The notes below the pieces were generated by a model. It was not told where the DNA came from. It made no database searches and saw only the letters and a list, made by a program, of their open reading frames with translations. From contig NW_002476261.1 of the NCBI RefSeq assembly GCF_000189635.1, positions 248,001 to 312,000 on the forward strand: a stretch of 64,000 nt of DNA, written 5' to 3'. Shown here one piece after another: positions 1 through 11,243 of the stretch (its first letter is position 1; each line of letters begins with the position of its first letter). The position numbers and the translations under genes were made by a program. The DNA is from Tetrahymena thermophila SB210. Taxonomy: Eukaryota; Ciliophora; Oligohymenophorea; Hymenostomatida; Tetrahymenidae.

Positions 1-131
1 TGAAAATTTAATTGATTGAAATACACAGCTTAATTTTTCTATTCAAAATTGCAAATATTTACTTTGTAGTTTCTCCTAACTGATTATTAATTTACTCTAC
101 TATTAATAATAGAATTAAGCGCAAAATCATT

Positions 132-2351
132 ATGAAATGTAAGGTCAGTGCCTTTCCGTAAGATTTTTTCTCCTCAACTTAAGCTGAAACAAACAAAACA
201 GTAGGCACCAATGATTTAAGCTATTAATTGAGAGTTATAAATAAAAGCGGAAAACTATCTGATAAGCTTGAACACTCTAATAATAATATGAATACTATGA
301 AATTCAAAGGCAAGACCAGCAACTAAAGTGGCAACGGCATTGTTAGATACAGCGTTGATAGATTAAATAGCAGTCTAGATCCAGCTAATCAAGTAATCAG
401 AAAATCAGATACTATTGATCTTCATACAAAAGATATTTTTATTATGAATCAACCAAGAAATAGTAGTCAAGCTAGCAATTAACATTTAAGCATTTTGGGA
501 GTAACTGCTAAAACTTATTCTTAGGCTAGCGGAATCAATAAATCATAAGCAATACCTAAGAAGCTGAATTCACATAATACTTATGCTGTAAACAACAACA
601 TAAAAAAATTTGATTAGACATAGATTTTTTAAAAAGATTAAAAAGATCCATCAAATTTTAAAATTTAAACACCAAAATTCAATATATTTGAAGGCATAAA
701 TCAAAAATCAAATAGTCTCTGCATTAGTAAAATTAATAACTAGACTTCAAATTTGAAAGATTTAATTAAAAATTCGAATGCCGTTAATAATTTTGAATTG
801 TATATAAATCCTAATGACTTATCTATTTAAAATGATAATATTCCACCAATTGATACAAATAGATCGATTTAAAGCGAATCTGTTAGCAATTTACCAAACA
901 AAAAAGGCTAAATGACACAGTAGATTAACAACAAGCAAAGGCCACCTAAGCCCATACAATAAACAAAAACAAATAAACCAAATTCTCAATAAAATAGTAC
1001 AATATAAAAAGATACAAGATGTCTTTCAGCCTCAATAGATGTTATTCAAAAAACAGCGTGTTTCTCTGAATTAATTGATTAAAAAAGCATAGACTCTTTT
1101 TCTAAATAGCTTCTATTCGAGGACTCATGTGATCCTCAATTTTCTGATTAAAATTTTAATAATATGGAAATAGTAAAGTAAAAGTCATAGTAAAGCAACA
1201 CTTTCACGGAGAATTAAAATGAATAAAATAATGAGCAATAAAGTAAAATAAAGCTAAAACAAAAAAATTCGCTTCAAAAATTTATTACATAAAATGATAA
1301 AATTCCAGCAGTGTTCAGATAGATGTTGATACCTAAAAAAACTAGACCAAATTCCCACAATAACCAGTAAATTTAGTCAAACGATCAATATAATATTATG
1401 AGTTAGTTAAAAGAAAAGCTCGAAAGCAATGCCTCTGTTACTTTAAAAGAGCTAGATTAAATGTTTGATGATTCATCTAAGTAAGATGATATAGGATCAT
1501 ATTCCATTCAGTCCAATAAAGAAATTATGTTAGCTCCTCCTCTTCCTATTGATAATTAGCCCTAATATTAAAGTAATAAAACAAACTAGAATATAAAAAG
1601 GCTTGAAAATACTTTGTATTAAATAAATCAAGACCCTCTTTACAATAAAATATATCGTCAAAATAATATTTATAATACTTAAGATATGAATAAAAACCCA
1701 ATAAGCTAAGCAAAATGCATTATTAAAAGAAGAAGTTATAGTCTGTAAAAGCACGATAAAAGCCTTGCTCAAGCTCAAGCAAACTCAACAATATCTCACA
1801 TCAATAGGAATCTTTTACATTCAAATTCAAAGAGTTAAGAACATCTACACAGTAGTTATAAAAAGAATTAGAGCAAAATGGATGAATTAGAATTTAGCTT
1901 TAGCAAAATTGGAAATAAGTAGAATATAAGAAACACTGATAAAGAAAATAGTTAATTTTCCCACTTAGATTAACCTAAATAAGAAAAAGATAATGATAAA
2001 AATGTAATTATGGATAGCACATTTAATCCAAATTACTTTAAAGATAAATCCTGGGTAGATAAAAATAATATCAAAAACAGTAATAACATAAATAAACAAA
2101 ATTTAGTATCAAAAGGATAATTCTAGAAATAGAGCTTCAATAATAAAGAAAACATCTGTAGAGAGTATTAATACCAAAATCTATTAAATTCTTCTATAAA
2201 TAACCAAAAAAAATAACTTCTTGGAACAAAAAGAATGATTCTTGATGCAAAAACAGTTAATTAATCTTTTCATACTTAGTTAATGAAAATTTAAATTAAC
2301 TAAGAAAACTTGTTAAATAGTAACTACTTCTAAAATGTAAATAATAAATGA
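132..2351 (+). CDS. Q/N-rich hypothetical protein, single exon
   Basis: I do not recognise this gene. With TAA/TAG read as Gln the frame is open for 739 residues and closes at TGA 2349-2351. The ATG at 132 is the first in frame after an upstream TGA at 81-83; another in-frame ATG at 288 is a possible alternative start. The protein is hydrophilic and dominated by Asn, Gln, Ser, Lys and Ile, with no signal peptide, membrane segment or clear domain. A region around 1390-1480 is acidic and helical-looking. Many Gln are written TAA or TAG, so no standard-code reading would show it. Low-complexity proteins like this are common in ciliates and are usually disordered. No intron is needed. Its bias resembles that of the partial gene at 62130-64000, but I saw no shared motif. 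Confidence 0.7.
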
Positions 2352-2852
2352 CCAACAAAATTAAATAATATTTTCTTTCATTCTTAATAAAATTTATTAA
2401 AAAAAACTTAATAATTCTTTTTAAATTTAATAATTAACTTATTTTATCGTTCTTTATATTAAAAACTAGTTTGTAATTTCAAAATATTCTAAAATAATCT
2501 TTTTATTTTTTTTCATTCTAAAATTGTGTTTTGCCATATTTATTATTTAAATACATTTTTTAAAATTGTCAAAAAAATTTTTTTAATCTATTTTTTTTTG
2601 AAAATATACAAAAAAAATATAATTATTTATAATCTTCAGTTTCAAATAATTTTTGAATAAATTTAAGTTAAATTAATTTTTAAACAAAAGTTTATTTTTA
2701 ATTTTTAGCAAATAAAAGAAAAAATAATTTTTTGAAAAACTAAAATAATTTTTCTTAAATAATTAAAAAAAATATTTTATTAAAAAATGTAAATTGAATT
2801 ATTTAAATATTCTAAGATAAATGAGTTTTTTATAAATAATTGAACAAGAATA
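2352..2852. other. intergenic, convergent 3' flanks
   Basis: Very AT-rich spacer between the stop of the left Q/N-rich gene and the 3' end of the first secreted paralogue. It holds long A and T runs; I see no gene or RNA in it. Confidence 0.6.
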
Positions 2853-3958
2853 TCAAATCAGTATTACTAAAATTATAATGAAGGTAAGTTTTAGATAAAT
2901 ACAAAAACTCATTTTGTTTAAGTTTGAAATAAAAACATCTCTTTCTAATATGTTTTTATCAATTTCTGATGGCAAATAAGCAAAAATTCCCCCTAAGCTT
3001 ATTATAAAATCCTCACCTTCTTAGAGACTTCTAAAAATTTACTGGTTTATTTATAGCAATCTATTATTTGTTAATAAGTCTGTAAGATTTTAATCTCCTG
3101 ATAGTGATTACTCACATTGATATTAATTGAGAAAATATTTGTTGCTCTACATTTTTTGTTTCCTTCTTTATCTAAAGGAGTGATTAAATTCTTAGAAAAT
3201 GTACTTTTAATTTTAGAATTAATTTTGATTATACACTAATCATTATTTTTTATGTAAAAATTATTTAATTCATCTAGAATTATTTATAGTTTTTCTACAG
3301 TAAATATGTTAGACATGCATTTGATAGAATTTGTAGTTTCTCTTTCATAGGCTAAAACAGATTCAGGTGAAAGCTTTATTTTGCCATTTTAGAAAAAGTC
3401 ACTTAATTTATCAGACCCAGTACATATTGAGCACATCATACCTCTATTTAAAGCAGCTAATGCCTTACCAAAACTCACTTTGCAGAGTTTTTTATTAATC
3501 CTCAATTTATAAAAATTTCTAAGCATTTAATTTTCAAGAATTTAATCAGGTAAAACGTCTAAAATATTTGTTTTGTTACATTCTTTATTCATCAAATTAT
3601 AGTATAGCTAGGTAAATTTGTCAAAAATGTCATACTATTATTAAATCGGTTTTATCTTTAATATAGCTGCTTAATCAATTAGGTCTGCCATTTATTTATT
3701 ACAGCAAGAATTTTATCCTGCATATATTTTGCAAACTCCTAAATCAGACTTTTATTTAGATTTAGGTTTTGCTTGCTTGTAAGTTTAAAAAATTTAGTCA
3801 ACTTAAAGACCAAGTTAAGAGTTATTTATATTTGAGCTCTTTATCATTCTTTTAATTCTTTCAATTGCAGGGTGATTCTCACACTTTAAATTTTAAGTAG
3901 CGGTTGTTAAACTTGGTATTAGTAATAAAATTATTACTAAAAAATAAATTTTCTTCAT
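2853..3958 (-). pseudogene. secreted Cys-containing protein, tandem copy A, apparently frameshifted
   Basis: This is a paralogue of the gene at 4888-6009. It starts at ATG 3956-3958 with a typical signal peptide (MKKIYFLVIILLLIPSLTTA). The order of conserved pieces is the same as in the neighbour: a Cys pair after about 85 residues (SCCN), a central Met-Cys-Ser-Ile-Cys-x-Gly-Ser-Asp motif, and scattered single Cys. Near 3115-3130 the reading frame slips by one base relative to the paralogue. The original frame runs on to TGA at 2909-2911 without further similarity, while the homologous C-terminus continues in another frame to TGA at 2853-2855 and ends in a hydrophobic tail. The likeliest explanations are a recently broken gene or a sequencing error; no GT..AG intron restores the frame. 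Function unknown; probably secreted or surface-anchored. Confidence 0.65.
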
Positions 3959-4887
3959 CTTACTTTTTAAAATATCTTTAAATATTTTATAAAAAATTTA
4001 TAAGATATCTAAATAACTTTATATATAAATAAACAAAATTTTAAACAGTTTTTATCTTAATGAAATCAGCTATTTAATTATTAAGTCAGATTTTATCACA
4101 AATAGATTATTTAATCTGAATTTACAAAATTTCAAATATGATAAATTAAATACAATTCCAAAATAATTAGATCTTTATATTTTGCAATCAAATTTATAAA
4201 TTAAAGTTATCTAAATAATTTCTATTAATTATCTTACTTTTTATCAAAGAAGTATGAAATAATTAATGGAATTTAAAAGCTTTTAAAAATTTATAAAAAC
4301 TTAGAAATAAGCTAATTACTTTTAATAGCCATGAAGATAAATTTTAATAAAAGACTAAAATATATACTAATCATAATAATATGCATATTTAATATAATTA
4401 TCCCTTCATTAAAAATAGTTAAAATTTTCTTATTATAAAAAATTGAAAAGAAATCAGAATTAATCAAATTTAGCTATGAAGCTTAATTAAGTTTACTATT
4501 TTTTCAAAACAAAAAAATCATCTTTTCTACTTTCATACTTATAAATTATCTAATAAATCAATTATTTTTATAAATAATTTGTTTTATTTCTTTATATTTA
4601 AAGTATTAAATATATATTTAAAGTATTAAATATATTAGATTTAAATTATTTCATCTTAATAAATCGAATATCAAAATAAAATAAGTATATACCACAAAAT
4701 TTTAAATGCTTGTGATACTAATTAATAAAAAAATTCTCAAAAAAAAATATGTTATTTATTAAATTAATTTAAAAGTTAAAATATTTAATATCTTTTTAAT
4801 TTATTAAAATTATGTTAAATAAAATATAAAATAATTATGAATATTAGTAAAAAATAAATATAAAAATTAATTCTTAAATTAATGTTA
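3959..4887. other. intergenic between tandem paralogues
   Basis: AT-rich spacer containing the presumed promoter of copy A and the 3' flank of copy B. A 20-bp unit is repeated twice head to tail at about 4593-4632. No gene recognised. Confidence 0.55.
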
Positions 4888-6009
4888 TCAAGTAAATAAG
4901 AATAATAAAAAAATGTAATAAAAAAATGATTAATTTTAGCCTAAAGTTATCTACTATTTTGGATCAATTGAATTTATAACTCTTTCTTATATATTTTTAT
5001 CGTTTTCTGAAGGTAAAAAAGCATTAATACCTCCAATACCTATAATAATATTCTCATTTTCTTCAAGATTTCTTAAAGATTTTTAGTTTAACAAGATCAA
5101 AAGATTATTAGCTGCTTTATCAATAATATCTTTTTATACTTATAGAGATTCCTCACATTAATTATTAACTTAGAAAAAATTTGTTGCTTTACACTTTTTA
5201 TTTCCTTATGCATCAAGATCGCTGAGTATGTTTTCATTAAATACACTTTTTATTTTTTAATTTATTTTAACTACACAAGTGTCATTGTTTTGTATGTAAA
5301 AATTACTAAGCTCCTATAATATGATATTTATATTTTCTTTACTTAATACGTCTTACATACATTAGATAGAATTTATTGCCTCTTTTTAAAAAGCCTCTGC
5401 AGATTAAGGTGAAATTTTTAGCTTATTATTATAAAAATAATCATTTTTTTAATCAGAACCAGAACAAATTGAACACATAATTCCTCTATTAAGAGCAGCA
5501 ATAGTTTTAACAAAACTTATTTTGCATTACTTTTTTTAAATTCTTAATTAAAAAAATTTTATTATTCTTTTGTTAGCAAGAATTTAGTCTGGTATAATAA
5601 CACTCATAATGTTTGCTTTTTAACAATATTTCTTCATTAAATCTACATACAATACAACTAATTAGTCAAAAGCATCTATCCTTTATTGAATAGGCATAAG
5701 TTTCGAGAAAACTGCTTGTTCAATTAACTCAGTCATTTTAAGATCGCAGCAAGATTTTTAACCAGCATAGATTTTACAAGCTCCTAAATCAGACTCCTTT
5801 TAAAATTTGGGATTGTAATTTTCATAATTTTTAAAGATTTTTTCTGCTTTATGATGTATTTCAGTTTCTGTTTGGATAGATTTTTGAATAATCTCCTTAA
5901 TATTTTCATAGAAAGGTTGGCTTTTGCACTCGTTATCAGCTAAAACTAAAATAATATTTGTATTAGCTATAAAGAATATTATAAAGTATATAAGATAACT
6001 TTTTGACAT
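4888..6009 (-). CDS. secreted Cys-containing protein, tandem copy B, intact
   Basis: A single-exon protein of 373 residues (ATG 6007-6009, TGA 4888-4890). The N-terminus is a clear signal peptide (MSKSYLIYFIIFFIANTNII, then LVLA before the mature part). The middle carries a Cys-Cys pair (SCCD) and the motif MCSICSGSD, shared with the neighbouring copy. The last dozen residues are hydrophobic (FFYYIFLLFLFT), as expected of a GPI-attachment signal or a short tail anchor. Cys are spread singly or in pairs, suggesting disulfides in a secreted fold. I do not recognise the family. Tandem position with copy A implies local duplication. Surface or secretory location is inference; no enzymatic motif is visible. 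Confidence 0.75.
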
Positions 6010-7091
6010 TTTTTAAACTTGGATGAAAGAATTTTATATAATATTTCAATAATTTTTTAATTATTTATATTTTAAAGAAGTAAAAGTAAATATTTATTAA
6101 AAAATAATATGTATCAGATTTGATCAAAATCTTGGAGATTTATTTATTTACACTTTTAAAGACTTAAATAATGAATTAATTACTTCTTCAATCACACTCT
6201 TACTCTCTATATTTTAATAAGAAAAATACAAATTCCCAGATTATCAAATTAATTTATTAATATTTATTTATTTATTTATTTCTATATTAAACAAATTTGG
6301 TAGACTTAAAGTGCATTTTAGACTTTTTAAAGTAATTTAAATATCAATTTGAAGGTTTATAGAGATTTAACAAGTCTAAATATTTTTTAGCATTATATAT
6401 ATATATAATTCCTTTTAATTAACTTATTTTAATTTCTTTATCTGATGTTTTATTAAAAAATAAACTTAAAACAAATCTTTAGAATTATAAAAGTTATTTA
6501 TAAATATTAAAAGGTTTACAGAATTATAAAAATTTAAACATTTTATTATAGTTTTTAGATTTACGAAAACTTCTTTTTGATTAATTAAATTCTAAAATTA
6601 AAAATCTAAAATACTTAACAACAATTTTATAATTTAATTAATAACTTTTTTTTCCAAAAATTGTTTTGAATGAAAATATTGAATTTATTCTTATATTTTA
6701 GATTAACAATTTATCTATCTATCAATTTTAAATTAGCTTGTTATTATTAATCTTTTTTTATATTTATAATAGGTAAATAAATTCAATATGACTTATGTCT
6801 TTGAGGGAGATAAGTTTAAAATTAAAAAAAAAATTTTAAATTAATAATTGGCAATTAATTGAATTCCTATTTATTTTTCTTATGTTTATAAGAAAATTGA
6901 GTTAAAAAACTGAAAATTTTTTAAAAATAGAATTTAAAATAAATATTCTTAACAAAAATAAATTCATTAAATTCGAAGAAAAAGTAGGGCCTTTAATCAA
7001 TTAATAAAAAACTAGATATAAATTATTAAATAATTAAAGTGCACTTATTTATTATTATTTATTACATTAATTTTATAATAATTGAATATTT
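6010..7091. other. intergenic
   Basis: AT-rich spacer between the 5' end of copy B and the 3' end of the CBS gene, with simple repeats such as an AT run near 6395-6410 and a CTAT run near 6713-6725. No gene recognised. Confidence 0.55.
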
Positions 7092-9170
7092 TCAATAGAA
7101 AGGTAAGAGATCTTAGTTAGTGGCATAGTAAATTTCATTAACATTGCCGTTTTCGTCATTCTTGGTTAAAAATACTACTTTATTTCTTTCTAAGAATTTA
7201 GCTACAATAGCACCATCTACCTTGTCATAAGGAATAACAACTTGTTCTCTAGACCAAGCCTTTTTTAATAAATATATTTATTTAATTATTTACTTATTAA
7301 TTATATAAATTTCATTAATTTAATAGCTTATAATAATATCTTACCTTATAAGCAGGATCGGCATAAGAGAGTTCCTTAACTTAGATGGCTCTCATGAGCT
7401 TTTCAGGATAAACAGTAGAGTAAAGTTAACCCTTGACGAGAAGAGGAATACCAGGAATTCCTCTCTTGAATTCTTCTAAAGCTTCACCAACAGTCAAAGC
7501 TTCAGTATAAAGTTTCATTTTATTTAATTTTAATTGATCAACATGAACACCCTTTAGCTTGCTCTTTTCGTATTCTTCATCCTTAAGTTAATCGAATTCA
7601 TAGAAGCCCTTAGCAACCATCCATTCTTTGCTTACGAACTTAGTGATGTAGTTTCTCAAGTTATCAGCTAAAACACAAACAATTCTGACACCTTCTCCTA
7701 AGTTATGTTCTTTAGCATATCTGATGGCAGCATCAACAACTTAACCACTTGAACCACCACAGAATAAGCCTTCTTCTCTGATAAGTCTTCTGGCCATTTA
7801 GAAAGTAGGAACATCAGTATTTTTTACCCAATCATCAATAACAGTTCTAATAATTAATAAATTTATTTTAAAAAATTAGTTTATATATTTATTGATAGTA
7901 AAATAAATGATTTTTATGCTTTGAAACTATAAAAATTTGGATAAAAATCTTTTAAGATTTTAATCCATCTTAATTAAATAAAACTAATTTTTAAACTCTT
8001 TTTTCCTAATATTAATAGCTAGTTTTCCTTTTTGCAAAATAAGATGGATTATTTGTCTTTAATTGCTAATATTATTTTATGTGATTTAAAGCATTAAAAT
8101 ATCTCTGCTCATTTATTTTTACTTATTTATTTATAAATAAAATAGTTTATTTTTTGAAAATTACCTATCGATACTTCTAGGAACGAAATCATAACCAACA
8201 CCTTCAACTTAGTAAGATTCCATTCTTTCGTTTTTGGATTAGGGCATAGCAAGGATAGAGCCATAAGGGTCAACACCAACAATCTTGCAAGAAGGAAGGT
8301 GTTCCTTGATCTTTCTAGCAATACCAGTGATAGTACCACCAGTACCAGTACCAACGAAAACGTAATCAACCTTGTTATCACATTGGTAGAGGATTTCAGC
8401 TCCAGTACCGTCGTAGTGAGCCAAAGGATTAGAAGGATTAATGTATTAATCGAGGATATGGCTGTTGGGGATTTCCTTTTGTAACTTAATAGCTTAACTG
8501 ATATGACTTTCTAGATTTATAAAAAATAAAAGTTAATAAAATACAAATAGAATTGCTTTTTAGATTTTTGTTTTTGAAACCTTCTTTCTTGTTTTTGTAT
8601 TTTTTCTTGAAGGGCTTTTTTGTTTTTGAATGGCTAGGTTTTCATTTTTTTTGTTTATTTATTATATAAATTTAGAGTATTACCAGGGTGATCGAAATCT
8701 ACTTCAGTGGGGGTTCTAACAATCTTGGCACCTAAAGCTTGTAAAACATCAGTCTTTTCAGTTGACATTTTTTCAGGAAGAGTGATGATCATGTTGTATC
8801 CCCTGATGGCAGCAGCAAGAGATAAACCGATACCAGTGTTACCTGAGGTAGCTTCAATAAGAGTATCACCAGGTTTAATTCTTCCACTGTTTTCAGCATC
8901 TAAAAGCATTCTACGTCCAATTCTGTCCTTAACAGAACCACCAGCGTTCAAGAATTCGCATTTTGCTAAGAGTTCACACTTCAATCCTTCAGCCTTCATG
9001 ATGTTATTTAATCTAACCAAGGGAGTTCTTCCAATAGCATCCAAGACGCTATCCATAATTTTGGGTGGCATGGGACAGAACTTATCTTCGCTGTGAGGAG
9101 TCTTTTCTGTGGTACCTACTTTCCAAGAGCACTTAATAGTGTCAAGACTAGGATCTTATCTGGCGTACAT
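7092..9170 (-). CDS. CBS: cystathionine beta-synthase (PLP enzyme with heme-type N-terminus)
   Basis: Condenses serine with homocysteine to cystathionine in the cytosolic transsulfuration pathway; can also produce H2S. Four exons: 8684-9170, 8165-8510, 7345-7846, 7092-7259, giving 500 residues. The fold-type II PLP core is clear: Lys81 in [12 protein letters not shown] (Schiff base), SGNTGIG, the phosphate loop [10 protein letters not shown], and GGSSGQ. The segment [22 protein letters not shown] matches CBS rather than cysteine synthase. Before the core, Cys14-Ser-Trp and Pro25-His26 align with the Cys-Thr-Trp / Pro-His heme ligands of animal CBS. The C-terminal ~130 residues are a short, diverged Bateman-like regulatory region, and the protein is shorter than the human enzyme (551). 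Gln is written TAA several times. Start chosen because it gives the full heme segment. Divergent from the dynein gene, sharing a 2-kb upstream region. Confidence 0.93.
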
Positions 9171-11243
9171 AGTTAGTTATTTATTAAAGTTTCTAAAATT
9201 AGTTTAAAAATATCTTTTTTGTTAATTTGATTTGGTTAATCTTTTAATTAAATATTAATTATTTCAATTCGCTAGTGAAAAATTAAATTTATAATTAAGA
9301 GTACGAAATAATGCAAGTATGTGTTTATCATTTAAACAAACTCGCTTCCAATTTTCAAGAAATTTATTTATCAAATAATACGTCATTTTAATTGACAATT
9401 GGAGGATTTTCAAATCAACATTTGTATCTTAACAGTCTAGCAGCCACATATATTCGTGTTTTCAGCCTCAAATAAATTATACCCCTTCCTATCTAATAAA
9501 TAATCAAAATAATAACATATTTTTGTAAGCCCCTACCAACTTTTCTCAAAAATGAAATTAAAGGGGGACTTAATCTTAAAAGTTTCTTTTATAAAACTTT
9601 AATGTATTTAACAATAAAATATCAAAGAATAATCTTTTTAATCAAGTGGCATATTTCTTAGTTTAGAGTTTTAATAATTTATTTTTAACCTTATTTGTTG
9701 GATATTTTCATTTCTTTTGTCTTTCAAAATATCTTAAATTATAAAAGAATAAATTATTGTACTTAACAATTGTCAAATGATAATTCTTTTATTATTTGAA
9801 TTCTTTCTACTCTCAAGAGCAATAACTTTAGTGACTAATCATTCTTGATTTATAAGGCCATTCAGTAATTAGAACATTATTATATATTACTAAAATCTAT
9901 AAATTATTATATTATAATATGTCATTAAAGAGTTTATATAGCTGACTATCTTTGTGCTAGAATTTTACTCTACGAAAAAACTTTTCGCTTTTAATTTAAA
10001 ATGAATGAGCAAATATTTCTATAAATTTTCCATTTATTAGGAAGTTCTAGAGAAGGTAAAAAGAACAAATAATTAATTAACTTTTAGAAAGATTATTTTT
10101 GATATTGTTGTAAATAAATATCTTTATAGATTGCTTTGTATTTATATTAATAAAAAGAAAAAGCAAGATAATGTATAAATCAAGTAAAAAATTATTTCCA
10201 AAATATATTCTTTAAAATTGTCAATTTGAATAATTTTGGATTCATAATACAAAATATGATAAAATCAATTTTTCATATTAACTATATGATTTAAAAATTT
10301 CAGACAGACAATTTAAGAATAATAATATTAAAATTTTTCAATAATAAATTAATTAAAGCCTTTTTAATTGACTATTTTGTCATATTAAAAACAATTTAAA
10401 TTTATATTATAAAGATGAAAAATTTTTTAATTTTATATTATTTTTTGTGTGTTTTTTTTTAAAATGATTTTTTAATGAAAATATGCTAAATATAATTAAC
10501 ATAAAATCAAATATTTTAATAATTAAAAATTAATAAAATTTTTATTTTAATATTTTCTTTTGCTGAAAAATTATAACCCTTATCTTAAAAATAATTAATA
10601 AATAAAATAAAAATTTCTTCTAAAAATTGATCACTAAGTAAAAGATGATTAAAAATTAATTTAAAATATTATAGAATTATTATCAATATTTATTAAATTT
10701 TTTTAAAGAAAAAATAAAAATTCTACTCAAAATTTTTTAGTAAGTAAGAACATTTTTTAAACAATTAAAATTGAATTTGATAAATGAGACTGAATATTTA
10801 TAGTTTGATTTTCAAAATAATATAAAAAATATTAATTTATTTATTTATTTAAAATGAAGAAAGTGGGAAATATTCTGGCTTTGTGATAATATAAATAAAA
10901 TAAATAAATTTGAAATTTATTTTTTAATTTAAAAGATTTATCTTTGTTTAATTTCTTTTTTAAGATTGCTTTTAATTTTCTTTCTACTTATCTATAATAA
11001 TGATTTCAAACTTTTTTTAGTATTTCAAAAAATAGAAGCAGTAATTAATTAATAATAAAATATAAAAAAGAAACTTATTAAGTAGTTTTTGACATTAAGA
11101 GTCAAATAAGGTATTTAAAAGATAGGCTTATTATATAAAAACTAACAAAAGTATTTATAAGCGATTAATAAAAGAACTCTAAATATAGTCAATACATACA
11201 CATAGATTCATAGATAGATAAATAGGATATATACTTTCAAATT
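9171..11243. promoter_or_regulatory. divergent upstream region of CBS and dynein-2 genes
   Basis: About 2.1 kb without a recognisable gene, lying between two start codons that point away from each other, so it must contain both promoters. The part nearest CBS (9300-9560) is less AT-rich than the rest, with several GC-containing stretches, and may be 5' UTR or promoter. The remainder is A/T runs. No specific element can be named. Confidence 0.45.

Noticed and set aside
8299-9096. Open frames on the plus strand across the CBS gene
   Set aside because: They are antisense shadows of CBS exons 1 and 2, whose minus-strand translation carries the conserved PLP motifs.
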